Shown here: in pieces, positions 44,501 through 52,635 of the stretch
How the letters are laid out: the number at the start of each line of letters is the position of its first letter
Numbering within the stretch: position 1 is the first letter of the stretch
NCBI GenBank assembly: GCA_002842495.1
Contig: PHDB01000003.1
Coordinates: 1 to 64,000, forward strand
From: Bacteroidetes bacterium HGW-Bacteroidetes-6
GTDB taxonomy: Bacteria > Bacteroidota > Bacteroidia > Bacteroidales > DTU049
Length of the DNA stretch: 64,000 bases
Direction: 5' to 3'
The notes under the pieces: generated by a model
Told to the model about the DNA's origin: nothing
Seen by the model: only the letters and a program-made list of their open reading frames with translations
Databases searched by the model: none
Program-made: the position numbers and the translations under genes

Positions 44501-44586
44501 TGATGTCGCTCGTACTGTTTGTTTTACTCTATTTCGATGTACTCCGTCGAATAATTACAATCCGTAAATTAAAAAAGAAATCATAA
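41569..44586 (+). CDS. TerB-like/ABCG-type half-transporter fusion, 1005 aa
   Basis: Residues about 1-145 form an all-helical domain resembling TerB (MKLFALLASINGEKITGD... and a second half). Residues about 240-470 are an ATPase: Walker A GGSGVGKS (282-289), signature ISGGQRKRLNIAL (about 390), Walker B VLFVDEPTSGL and the switch His in VNIHQPSSD. The ISGGQRKR signature and IHQP switch are those of ABCG/White transporters. The permease half follows (helices about 590-770, then a large polar loop and a last helix near 975-995). It should be a homodimeric exporter. No substrate is evident; the preceding helical lipoprotein and following membrane protein are possible partners. Confidence 0.85.
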   Translation: MSEPILKALMKLFALLASINGEKITGDAYRVVRTFLQRYLNSELTEKYLLEFGKNLSEIDNPLTGLSETGKRKKASVLSVKVLGICSQINEELHQKEKLIVLARIIEFANHNYDINEQELDVVETLSNVFSFPDTEFKTLLAFLTQDANSLNPDEALLFIDDKPKRGNHFSLPLLNGNLVVFRSASTDTLLLKYHGTDSLQLGVVQIDIEQFYVMEKGAIVRGNKIKPLYYSSLMDAFLQSRGHEKLVFSVNNLNFRFPNSDNGIQSFNLLEETGHMVGIMGGSGVGKSTLFSLLTGSLQPASGNVCINGNNLHNTRNNIKKYIGLIPQDDLLIEELTVFQNLYFSAQLCFKNLSREEIHQKALLVLSDLGLHEIRHLKVGNTLNKFISGGQRKRLNIALELIREPQVLFVDEPTSGLSSNDSDQVMHLLKELALRGKLVIVNIHQPSSDIFKLFDRLVVLDKGGYTAYNGNPIEALPYLRSIIRYANTSDSECATCGNVNPEKVLEIIEARMVDTAGKYTRERKVLPEEWHRQYKEHFTIQIEEQQQTRLPASSFSKPGRWKQFRVFFKRNFLSKLSNRQYVWLNLLEAPALAFILAFFTRWSQSDSYHFSENSNFPAFLLMCIIVPLFMGMSVSAEDIIRDRKILQREQFLRLSRFSYLSSKVLFLVFLSAFQTLSFVLIANSIFGIHDMWMAYWFTFFGISVFSNLVGLNISSGLNSVVTIYILIPLIIVPQLMLSGGIIRFDRLNKNMTHEEYVPLAGDLMVSRWAYEALSVYQFRNNDYNADVFEFEMKRSNTGYYSAFVIPELKKAAANSNAGKNSSAENELLFGEIKNMSEAMSLPAFNSSQISENKAITNTQYQLVSDYLNLCDSLLRNEYNKATVKRDSVFSEKEKLMGSDALMALKQASYNEALADMVLNRSISTKVERDGNTLIRKKDPIYMAPGSSIGRAHFLAPFKRIGNIQIDTFAFNNLVIWLMSLVLFVLLYFDVLRRIITIRKLKKKS

Positions 44587-44623
44587 TTTTGATGTCCCGA
44601 AAAGGGTAATAAATCTGCTTCTG

Positions 44624-45076
44624 ATGAAAAAAAGAAAAAAATCTGTTTTATTCATAGCCTTATGCGTAATGTCGGCTATGGGTGGTACTTTTGGAGTATT
44701 ACTTGGCGTGCTGAGTATTATCGATCTCGATTTAATTACTTTTGCTGCTCGTGTTCCGGGATACACCTCAATCAAGTCGTTGACATACGACGCAAGTACC
44801 CTTTACCCTTACGCTAAAATTGTTTTCTACGGATTGTCGCTTGCCGGAGCAATTATAATGTTTCAATTACAAAAGAGGGGGTTTTATTTTTATGCCTCTG
44901 CTCAATTGGCATTGCTTATTATCCCTTATTTAATGTGGAATCAGCCTGCAGCACTGGTGTTTTTCACAGACTTGCCTGACATGATATTTACGTTTGCTTT
45001 TATTGGAGCTTATGCTATTTATTTGCCTGCAATGCGTCAGGTCTCGTTGCCAGAAGCAAGCGGAACTGAAAAATAG
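44624..45076 (+). CDS. Four-helix membrane protein, 150 aa
   Basis: Not recognised. There are about four hydrophobic segments (residues about 8-32, 62-80, 85-105 and 115-135), with a positive N-terminus (MKKRKKS). It lies 37 bases after the ABC gene and could be co-transcribed with it. Its last 40 bases overlap the 3' end of the sensor kinase gene on the other strand. Confidence 0.6.
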   Translation: MKKRKKSVLFIALCVMSAMGGTFGVLLGVLSIIDLDLITFAARVPGYTSIKSLTYDASTLYPYAKIVFYGLSLAGAIIMFQLQKRGFYFYASAQLALLIIPYLMWNQPAALVFFTDLPDMIFTFAFIGAYAIYLPAMRQVSLPEASGTEK

Positions 45077-47109
45077 AAAGTAGTTCCTTTCTCGGGTATA
45101 CTTTCGAGCCAGATTCGGCCTTTGTTTTTCTCAACAAAGTCCTTACACAATACAAGACCAAGTCCACTGCCTTTTTCGCTGGCAGTACCTGTGCGAATAT
45201 GAGCTTGTCCTAAATCGAACAATTGTTCCTGTTGCTTTTTTTCAATTCCGATACCACTATCTTTTACAAAGAAAATACAATCGTTACCATTGATACGATA
45301 GCCAACTTCGATGGTGCCGCCTAGGGGAGTAAATTTAACAGCATTCGACATCAGGTTACGAATAACAGTGTTAAGCATGTTGATGTCTGCAAAAATTTCG
45401 GCTTGTTTTGATTCTGGCACAAGTTCTATTTTGATTTGCTTTGTTTTGATAGAAGCTTCGTGCAAATCAATATTTTCGTCGATTATAAAGTGCGCGGCAA
45501 AACGACTTGGATTGTAACTCAAACGTCCGGTTTGCGAACGCGACCACATCAACAGGTTTTCAAGTAAATTACCGGTACGGTTTACAATTTTTTCAAATTC
45601 ATCAATCAAGGATTGTCGTTCTTCCATTGAAAGTGTATCGTAATCGCGCTTCATTATGCGTACAAAACTCACCATGCTCGCAAGGGGGTTACGCAAATCG
45701 TGCGAGATAATAGAAAAAAACTGGTCTTTGGCCATGTTCGATTCGGCCAATTTTCCTTCACTGAACTTAAGTTGCTCGTTGATAGCAACAAGCTGATGAT
45801 TGGCTTCGTCGAGTCGACGACTGTTTTTCCGACGTTCGGTCGATTGATAAACAAGCAATCCGATAAGCACAATAGCAAAGGCCAATCCAATAAGCAAGTA
45901 ATACCGGATGAATCGGTTATTTTCAATTTTAAGCCTGTCGATAATTGATTTTTGTCTCAGGATTTTATTCTCCGATTCGAGCTGATTGATAGCGTTTTTC
46001 TTTTCAACATCGGCCAAATATTTCATTTGATCTTGTCCGAAAACCGAATCGTTGAGAGCCATTTGCTGTGTACGGGCTCTGTATGCGTTCGGAAAGTCGT
46101 TCCGCTGTTCGTAAAGAGCTGCAAGCATTTCATATGCATCTATCAACTCGCGCTTGGCGCCTAGTTCAGTTCCAATTTTGATTGCTATATTCAGATTCTT
46201 TAAAGCCAATGTCGATTCGCCTAGTTGGAAATTGGCTCCGGCAATATTGATGTATGAAATCATTATACTATGTTTGTCGCCGATTTTTTCTTTCATATCA
46301 AGCGACAGTTGATAGTATTCCAAAGCCTTGTTGTAGCTTCCATCCTCATTGTAAAGAAGCCCAATGTTTCCGTAGGCAATCGACAACAAGCGGGCATCGT
46401 TGAATTCCTGACCAATGCTCACGCATTTAAAGAGTAAATTTTCGGCATCTTGCTTTCGGCCCGTTTTATTGTAAATAATGGCAATATTCAAGTAAATTTT
46501 GCCCATGCCTACTCTGTCATTTTCAGAGCTGAATATTTCGAGCGACTTCTGATAGTTTGTGAGTGCCGATTTAAAATTACCCATATTGTCGTAAACAATG
46601 CCCATCAGATTGTAAGCCATAGCCATGATCTGAAGGTCCTCTGTTTGTCTCGATAATATCAAAGCATTCGATGCATATTCGAGAGCTTTTGGATAATCGG
46701 CAAGTCGGTTGCTGATCGAAGCCAGATCAAGCAACGCCTGAGCTGTATTGTGAACATCGCCAAGTTCTCTGAATAATGAAATAGATCGTATCAGGTTCGA
46801 ATAGGCCAATTCGTATTCGCCAGTGATGATTTTCAAATTTCCGATCTGCATGTACGACATGGCAAGACCCTCTTTGTAATTCATACTGTCACTCAACGAG
46901 ATAGATCGTTGTAAAATTGATTCAGCTGCATGAGGGTTAGTACGTGCATATTCCTGTCCCAAAATAAGCATGATGTTTACTCTGGCAGTGTCCGATTTTT
47001 CGGCTAATAGTTTTTCCAGACTATCGGTGCTTTGCTGCTGGGCAGTTGCTCCGACAGAAATAGTAAACATTAATACAATGTAAAATATTGAATATTTGAA
47101 TTCTACCAT
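45037..47109 (-). CDS. TPR-containing sensor histidine kinase
   Basis: 690 residues: signal or first helix (about 7-23), then about eight TPR/tetratricopeptide-like repeats (residues about 45-360), a short coiled coil, one membrane helix (YYLLIGLAFAIVLIGLLVY, about 403-421), a second coiled coil and the kinase. His470 in FFSIISHDLRNP is the phospho-acceptor; the N box NAVKFTP and G boxes DSGIGIE and GSGLGLVL complete the HATPase. There is no receiver domain and no response regulator nearby. The TPR region is periplasmic and likely senses a protein or peptide. It is divergent from the PrkA cluster. Confidence 0.92.
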   Translation of the reverse strand: MVEFKYSIFYIVLMFTISVGATAQQQSTDSLEKLLAEKSDTARVNIMLILGQEYARTNPHAAESILQRSISLSDSMNYKEGLAMSYMQIGNLKIITGEYELAYSNLIRSISLFRELGDVHNTAQALLDLASISNRLADYPKALEYASNALILSRQTEDLQIMAMAYNLMGIVYDNMGNFKSALTNYQKSLEIFSSENDRVGMGKIYLNIAIIYNKTGRKQDAENLLFKCVSIGQEFNDARLLSIAYGNIGLLYNEDGSYNKALEYYQLSLDMKEKIGDKHSIMISYINIAGANFQLGESTLALKNLNIAIKIGTELGAKRELIDAYEMLAALYEQRNDFPNAYRARTQQMALNDSVFGQDQMKYLADVEKKNAINQLESENKILRQKSIIDRLKIENNRFIRYYLLIGLAFAIVLIGLLVYQSTERRKNSRRLDEANHQLVAINEQLKFSEGKLAESNMAKDQFFSIISHDLRNPLASMVSFVRIMKRDYDTLSMEERQSLIDEFEKIVNRTGNLLENLLMWSRSQTGRLSYNPSRFAAHFIIDENIDLHEASIKTKQIKIELVPESKQAEIFADINMLNTVIRNLMSNAVKFTPLGGTIEVGYRINGNDCIFFVKDSGIGIEKKQQEQLFDLGQAHIRTGTASEKGSGLGLVLCKDFVEKNKGRIWLESIPEKGTTFYFSVPLASGNET

Positions 47110-47132
47110 GAACTTATACTCATTCGTGGGGG

Positions 47133-47140
47133 CAAATATA
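47133..47140 (-). promoter_or_regulatory. -7 promoter element of the TPR sensor kinase
   Basis: Minus-strand TATATTTG followed by C, exact consensus, 23 bases before the ATG. Confidence 0.5.
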
Positions 47141-47396
47141 ATATTTATATGTATATAAATGCATTTTCAAACAAAAATATATTTTATGATCGATAAAAAT
47201 ACTTTTTTGCAAGTGGAAAACGATTTACATTGATTGAAAATGAGGTATTTAACATAACTTCCATCGATTGTCTGAGAACCAAATGCTAACCTTCTCACTC
47301 TGGAAATACTCAGCCATCACATAGCTAATTGTACGATTTTTGGCTCATATCGGCTCTCGTTTTTCAAAAATTTCATACTGATGGTGTTAACCACAA

Positions 47397-47404
47397 TATA
47401 TTTG
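47397..47404 (+). promoter_or_regulatory. Candidate -7 element of the prkA-yeaH-spoVR-prkA cluster
   Basis: TATATTTG fits consensus but lies 132 bases before the likely ATG 47537, implying a long leader. No matching -33 TTTG at 19-21 bases. No sigma-54 type GG/GC pair was found either. Confidence 0.35.
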
Positions 47405-47536
47405 TACTGAATCCTGAATACGAAACTCAATAACTTGTTTTTATTCAAAATTGCAAGATTTTTTTTAATAATTTTCTTCAACCCAAAAATTCACATTATC
47501 TTGTGGTCGATTTCTGAAACACAAAAAATTGAAAGC

Positions 47537-49621
47537 ATGGCAAAAAAGATTATTGCTCCGGTTATAAAGACTCAGCCTGCATCGCTGGGTGAGCATCTTG
47601 TAAAATTGCAAGCCGGCGACCGCCGATTCGAAAACGTTTTTCAATCAGTATCTCGTATGATTCTCGACGGATCCGGGAAAGTTGAGAAAACCACTATTAA
47701 TGGCAAAACAACTTACGACTTCATGCTTTTTCGCGAAGGCAAGAAGCATATTATTGGAATGTACGACGAAATAAACTCGTTTGTATCGTTTGTGAAAGAT
47801 GCTGCCGAAGGTGGCAGTTCTTCCGAAATGGCTTTTGTACTTATAGGCGAGCCTGGAAACGGAAAAACTTTTTTTGTCGATTTTCTTAGCGCAAAATACC
47901 GCGAGTTTGTTTCACAACCCGAAAACATGCGCTATACATTCCGCTTCAACAATACCGATGCCACCGGGCGCTATGGAAAAATAAACCGTGTTGAAAGTCA
48001 GACCTACGAAGATCCGATGATTTTGGCCATGAATCTTTTCGACAACGTTGACGAAAACAAATTGTTTATTTCGAAATTCGGATTCAGTGATCAGCAGATT
48101 GAAAAAATGTACAGAGCCTACAGACCACTTGGAGCTTGCTCTTATTTTATTTACAATCAAATGAAAGAATATTATGGTTCTGTTGAGAAGCTGCTCGAGA
48201 ATATAGATATCATTCCTGTACCGGTAAGCGAATCGCGTGGTACTCTTACCGGGAAATATGCTGCCAAAGACAAAATCACCAGTAGTTCGGTCGATTTGCT
48301 GGGCGACGAAAGTATAAGTCGTTTGCTTCATCTTGCCGATGCTGACAACCCGTATCGCTTCGATTTGCGCCGTGGCGCATTGGCGCGTGTTGCTTGTGGA
48401 GGTATCCACTTTGCCGACGAAATTTTCAAAAACAAACGCGATCTTGTACAAGTGTATTTAGGTGTTATTCAGAACCGTACAATCGAAATGGAAGGCTTTA
48501 AGTGGCCACTCGACACACTGATTGTTGCTACTTCAAACAATGCTGAGTTTGCCCGATTTCAGGAAGAAAAAGAACAGGCTCCAATTATCGACCGCTGTCG
48601 CCTAACCTATATGTCGCACAACACCAATCTGCATCTTCAGAAACAACTTACAGGATATTCTTTGGGCGGTAAAGAAAAAACCACATTCATGGGCAAAAAG
48701 CTCCATATCGATCCCAATCTCAATCAGGCGTTGTCTACAGCTTTCATTCTCACACGTATGCCACAGAATGAAAAACTGAATCCGGTTGAAATGATGAAGC
48801 TTGCAGCCGGAGAAGTGGCTGGTGAAAAGAGCATCCGCACATTAGCCGAAGTGGTGAACGAACTCAACTCCGATGCCGATATCACCCGCCGTTTTGGGCA
48901 GAAAGGACTTGGACATCGCAATTTGGGTCGTGCTATTCAAATTCTGCTCGAACAAAGCGAAACACAAGAAGGCGAGTGCATGTATGCATACGATGTTTTC
49001 ACCTCTATCGATAAGGTTATTCTCGACTACGTTCAGGACCAGAACGATAGAATTAAATTCCAAAACGACATTAAAATTGCCCGCAAACTGCATCGCGAAA
49101 ACATTATGACCGCTATTTTCAATGCATACATGAACGAAGCCAATGCAATTGAGAAAGATGTGATGAACTATGTGAATATGATTATTGGAATCGACGCTAA
49201 AAATCTTGGGCCCAACCGAATCTGGACTTATCAGGATCCTCAAACCAAAAAGCTGGTAAGTGTTCGCATCGACGAATCGTATATCAATAGTGTGGAAGAA
49301 CGTCTGGGACTTAAGAGCGATGAACAGAAGCAGAGTTTCCGCACCACCATCACCAAGATTTATGGTCAAAAAATGATTACGGAACCCAATTACAACTTCA
49401 TGGACAACAACGACCTGGTAAAAGCTGTAACTGATGTCAGGTTGAAAAGCGACATTGCCGGGGCTGGAAGTCTGGTGGGAGCTTTGTCGAACAGGAACAA
49501 CGAAGACAACAACCGGCTTTATCACCGTATGATTGAAACCATGGTAAAAATGCTTGGTTATTGCCCGACATGCGCCGAAAAAACCATTGAATATTTCTGT
49601 ACGCAGGATGATGCGAATTAA
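47537..49621 (+). CDS. prkA: PrkA-type AAA+ serine protein kinase, first copy
   Basis: 694 residues from ATG 47537. The AAA+ core has Walker A GEPGNGKT (104-111), a Walker-B-like HFADEIFKN, the sensor region IVATSNNAEFARF and an arginine-finger region IIDRCRLTYMSHN, all in the order of E. coli YeaG. The C-terminal PrkA segment (about residues 540-690) is also recognisable: YVNMIIGI, RDPDTG-like YQDPQTKKL, and the final MVKMLGYCPTCAEKTIEYFC. PrkA proteins bind ATP; YeaG autophosphorylates and acts with YeaH in starvation responses, and a Bacillus PrkA has been reported to be a protease. The stop overlaps the yeaH start (TAATG), suggesting coupled translation. Confidence 0.9.
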   Translation: MAKKIIAPVIKTQPASLGEHLVKLQAGDRRFENVFQSVSRMILDGSGKVEKTTINGKTTYDFMLFREGKKHIIGMYDEINSFVSFVKDAAEGGSSSEMAFVLIGEPGNGKTFFVDFLSAKYREFVSQPENMRYTFRFNNTDATGRYGKINRVESQTYEDPMILAMNLFDNVDENKLFISKFGFSDQQIEKMYRAYRPLGACSYFIYNQMKEYYGSVEKLLENIDIIPVPVSESRGTLTGKYAAKDKITSSSVDLLGDESISRLLHLADADNPYRFDLRRGALARVACGGIHFADEIFKNKRDLVQVYLGVIQNRTIEMEGFKWPLDTLIVATSNNAEFARFQEEKEQAPIIDRCRLTYMSHNTNLHLQKQLTGYSLGGKEKTTFMGKKLHIDPNLNQALSTAFILTRMPQNEKLNPVEMMKLAAGEVAGEKSIRTLAEVVNELNSDADITRRFGQKGLGHRNLGRAIQILLEQSETQEGECMYAYDVFTSIDKVILDYVQDQNDRIKFQNDIKIARKLHRENIMTAIFNAYMNEANAIEKDVMNYVNMIIGIDAKNLGPNRIWTYQDPQTKKLVSVRIDESYINSVEERLGLKSDEQKQSFRTTITKIYGQKMITEPNYNFMDNNDLVKAVTDVRLKSDIAGAGSLVGALSNRNNEDNNRLYHRMIETMVKMLGYCPTCAEKTIEYFCTQDDAN

Positions 49622-51015
49622 TGGTAGAGTCGTTACATACAACGTATCTACGAAATAGAGAACACGAAACAATGAACGACAATCAACAAAACAATACACC
49701 TCTTTCTCCTGACGAATACATCAGCCGAGAGAAAGATATCATTGATTCGCTGCGTACAACTGTCGAAGAGAATGTGTCACCTCACTTTTTATCGTTGTAT
49801 AGTATGCACGATTGGATGGTGTTGCCCGGCTATTCTGCTCCGGCTCACGATGCCCGACTGATGCTTCGTTCGCTCGAAGATTTACTTGAACAGGACCGAC
49901 GACGCGAAGAAGATGGTTTTACACGACGTATCCGCCTTGGAAAGCTTGTGAAACCCGGCAAAGGGAAAAAAAATAAAATAGTGATTGTCCCTACAACCAC
50001 CGAACCCAAATTTTACCATGACGATAGTGTAACCGAAGAAGAAACAACGGGAGGTTCGGGCGAAGGCGAAGAAGGCGAAGTTATCGGAAAACAAAAAGCG
50101 CAACCCGAACCAGGCGAAGGCGAAGGACAGGGAGCCGGACAAGGCGAAGGTGGAGGACACGATACCGGTTCGGATGTTTACGATCTGGGGCGAATCCTTA
50201 CGCAGAAATTTCAGCTTCCCAACATCAAGCCCAAAGGGAAAAAACGTAGTCTGTCGAAAATCACATACGATCTCACCGACCGAAATCGCGGATTTGGCCA
50301 GTTGCTTGAAAAAAAATTAACAATTAAACGGATTGTGGAAACCAACATACAACTTGGCAATATCAATCCCGGTGAACCCATTGATACCAATAAGCTTATT
50401 ATTGGGCCACGCGACCAGGTTTTTCGTATTCTTTCAGCTGAAAAAGATTTTGAAAATCAGGCAATTGTATTTTTTGTGCGCGACTACAGCGGATCAATGC
50501 AAGGAAAGCCAACTGAGGTAATTGCAACGCAACATCTGTTTATTTACAGTTGGCTGATGTATCAGTATAGCAACAATGTGGTAAGTCGTTTTATAGTCCA
50601 CGATACCGAAGCTAAAGAGGTAGATGATTTCCAACAATACTATCAATTGCAGGTGGCAGGAGGAACACGTGTGGCACCTGCTTTTACTTTGGTGAACAAA
50701 ATAATTGCTACCGAAAATCTGGCTCGCGACTACAATATATATGTGTTTTACGGCACTGATGGAGACGACTGGGACAGCGATGGAAAAGAGTTGACTGCCG
50801 AACTTAATAAACTTTTGCCTGTGTCAAGCCGTGTGGGATTTACCGTGGCCAAAAACTCATGGACTGGTGAAAATCAAACAACAGTAGAAAAAAACATAAC
50901 CACTGCTGGTTTTGCTGAAAAAAGAAGTAAGGAGTTCCGCATTGATGGATTTTCGTCGGATACTGCCGATGAAAACAGGATTATTGAATCGATTAAAAAA
51001 TTAGTCAGCGACTAA
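49621..51015 (+). CDS. yeaH: YeaH/YhbH-family (DUF444) von Willebrand A protein
   Basis: 464 residues from ATG 49621; a second in-frame ATG at 49672 is possible. After an N-terminal domain a Gly/Glu-rich linker (about residues 140-182) separates a basic segment from the VWA domain. The metal-ion site is visible: DYSGSM at 288-293 (DxSxS), the threonine in GGTRVAP and the aspartate in YGTDGDD. YeaH is the VWA partner of PrkA in Enterobacteria. The combination of AAA+ ATPase with VWA parallels MoxR-VWA chaperone systems (inference). The gene overlaps prkA by one base and is followed 10 bases later by spoVR. Confidence 0.93.
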   Translation: MVESLHTTYLRNREHETMNDNQQNNTPLSPDEYISREKDIIDSLRTTVEENVSPHFLSLYSMHDWMVLPGYSAPAHDARLMLRSLEDLLEQDRRREEDGFTRRIRLGKLVKPGKGKKNKIVIVPTTTEPKFYHDDSVTEEETTGGSGEGEEGEVIGKQKAQPEPGEGEGQGAGQGEGGGHDTGSDVYDLGRILTQKFQLPNIKPKGKKRSLSKITYDLTDRNRGFGQLLEKKLTIKRIVETNIQLGNINPGEPIDTNKLIIGPRDQVFRILSAEKDFENQAIVFFVRDYSGSMQGKPTEVIATQHLFIYSWLMYQYSNNVVSRFIVHDTEAKEVDDFQQYYQLQVAGGTRVAPAFTLVNKIIATENLARDYNIYVFYGTDGDDWDSDGKELTAELNKLLPVSSRVGFTVAKNSWTGENQTTVEKNITTAGFAEKRSKEFRIDGFSSDTADENRIIESIKKLVSD

Positions 51016-51021
51016 AGGAGG
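51014..51021 (+). promoter_or_regulatory. Strong Shine-Dalgarno site of spoVR
   Basis: AAAGGAGG lies 4 bases from ATG 51026 and overlaps the yeaH stop codon. Full-strength Shine-Dalgarno sites are rare in Bacteroidota, so initiation of spoVR appears to be reinforced within the operon. Confidence 0.7.
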
Positions 51022-51025
51022 AATA

Positions 51026-52627
51026 ATGTATCTGATCGATCAACATACAAAAAGCATCATGGAACAATGCAAGGTGCGGGCCCTCGGAGCAGGACTGCAT
51101 TTTGGTCATGAATCGCTTGAATACATTGTCTCCAATAAAGATTTGTTAGAGTTATCACCCAAAGTGATGATTCCGACATTATACGATTTTTGGGTAAACG
51201 ATGTGGATGTATTGAAGGAATATGGAAAATACAAACTCTACCCTTCGAATCCCTACGAAACGGTAATCAATAGCCGACCGGCAATTTCGTTTTACAACGA
51301 CAACAATCCTGACTGGATGAACATCATGATATTTTATCATGTACTTGGCCATATCGACTTTTTTCAAAACAATCGCATGTTTGAGCATACCTGGAGCGAC
51401 GATTTTGTTGGTGTTGCGCTAAGCGACAAGCGATTGATTGCATCGTATCGTAGCAAATACGGTCGTTGGACAGACTATGTGCTGGAGTTTGCCCGAAGTA
51501 TCGATAATATAACAGGCTATTTTCAAACACTGGCACGACTCGATTATCCTGAAGGCATGGAGCCCGAACCCATGGTTTCGTTTTATTTCAACTACTTTCT
51601 CCCCGATGTGCTGAAAGCGGCTGAACTTGCTATCTACAAAGAACAGGAACGCTACAACGATCTTTTCATTTCGCAAGGCGAAGTGGGAGTCACAGCTTTC
51701 TTTGCCGAAGTAAAAAACAAACATCCGGAATTCGAAAGTGCCTTCAAAAGTTTTCGAAAAGTAGATGCCTCAACTGATTTACTCGAATTTATTCGCGACC
51801 ACAGTCCATTTCTGAAAAAGGATTCGAACAGTTGGATGAAAGCGATTCTTACTATTGTTAGAAATACAGCTCAGTATTTTGCTCCGCAAATCAGAACCAA
51901 AATCCTAAACGAAGGCTGGGCCAGCTATTGGCACGATAAACTGTTCCGTACCGATGAACGAATCAAAGGACACGAGGTTGGTTACGCCGGACTTAATGCT
52001 GGTGTTACCTCGCTTAGTCGTGTTGGATTAAATCCATATGCCATCGGGTTGCGTTTGATTCAGTATGTGGAAGAATTGGCCGAAAAGGGCAAAATGTCGA
52101 TGGATTATCAACGATTGATTTTGACCAACGACAAATTGGCTTTCAATGCAAAAACCGGCAAAGGAATCGACAGTATTTTTGAGCTCAGGAAGAATTTTTC
52201 CGACTTCATGCTTATCAACACCTTTGTGAATCAGGAATTTGTTGACATGCATGATCTTTTTGTAGTAGGCAAGCGTCCCAATCCAGAACAGGGAACCATT
52301 GAGTATTATGTAAAAAGTCGCAAGGCGGCCGATTATAAAAAAATGCTTCTCGATAGCTTATATCATCCGCCATTGATTGTAGCCGACCCTGATAAAACAA
52401 CCGATGAATCGCTCTACATGGTGCATCGTTTCGAAGGGAAACAGCTTATTCGCGATTTTATACCCGAGGTGCTTGTTGCACTCAGCTTTTTGTGGGGAGG
52501 AGAAGTTAATCTCGAAACCACCGATATCGTGGTAAATAAAAACGCAGAAACCGAAGCCGACATGTACAGCTTCCAGCGTGTTTTGTTTACCTGTATCGAT
52601 AAAAATGTGACTAAAACCAAATTATAG
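51026..52627 (+). CDS. spoVR: SpoVR-family protein
   Basis: 533 residues, close to E. coli YcgB and Bacillus SpoVR. Conserved signatures are the H-x3-H motif (His105, His109 in YHVLGHIDFFQNN), the central LNEGWASYWHDKLF (residues about 294-307, Glu296 and His303) and VGYAGLNAGVTSLSRVGLNPYAIG. The conserved His and Glu residues look like a metal site, but no activity is established. SpoVR is needed for cortex formation in Bacillus spores; in non-sporulating bacteria it accompanies PrkA and YeaH in stress and envelope contexts. No signal peptide, so cytoplasmic. It is embedded between yeaH and the second PrkA gene with 8-10-bp gaps. Confidence 0.93.
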   Translation: MYLIDQHTKSIMEQCKVRALGAGLHFGHESLEYIVSNKDLLELSPKVMIPTLYDFWVNDVDVLKEYGKYKLYPSNPYETVINSRPAISFYNDNNPDWMNIMIFYHVLGHIDFFQNNRMFEHTWSDDFVGVALSDKRLIASYRSKYGRWTDYVLEFARSIDNITGYFQTLARLDYPEGMEPEPMVSFYFNYFLPDVLKAAELAIYKEQERYNDLFISQGEVGVTAFFAEVKNKHPEFESAFKSFRKVDASTDLLEFIRDHSPFLKKDSNSWMKAILTIVRNTAQYFAPQIRTKILNEGWASYWHDKLFRTDERIKGHEVGYAGLNAGVTSLSRVGLNPYAIGLRLIQYVEELAEKGKMSMDYQRLILTNDKLAFNAKTGKGIDSIFELRKNFSDFMLINTFVNQEFVDMHDLFVVGKRPNPEQGTIEYYVKSRKAADYKKMLLDSLYHPPLIVADPDKTTDESLYMVHRFEGKQLIRDFIPEVLVALSFLWGGEVNLETTDIVVNKNAETEADMYSFQRVLFTCIDKNVTKTKL

Positions 52628-52635
52628 CAAGTACG

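Larger units (their letters stand above)
47110..47536. other. 427-bp divergent region between sensor kinase and prkA cluster
   Basis: Non-coding. It contains the kinase -7 element (47133-47140), an 18-base imperfect palindrome (47143-47160, arms ATTTATA/TATAAAT) and a -7-like TATATTTG at 47397-47404 for the plus strand. The frame preceding the prkA start is open from 47435, but that extension is hydrophobic and unlike PrkA, so I treat it as untranslated leader of about 130 bases. No riboswitch was recognised. Confidence 0.5.

Noticed and set aside
47330-47365. Sigma-54-type promoter for the prkA cluster
   Set aside because: TGGC and GGC occur but not with the GG-N10-GC spacing and TTGC second half needed.
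47435-47536. N-terminal extension of the first PrkA
   Set aside because: The extra 34 residues are hydrophobic and Phe/Ile-rich, unlike PrkA N-termini, and ATG 47537 fits the family.
48842-49699. 285-residue frame opposite prkA
   Set aside because: Antisense to PrkA coding sequence; no signal, promoter or family features.
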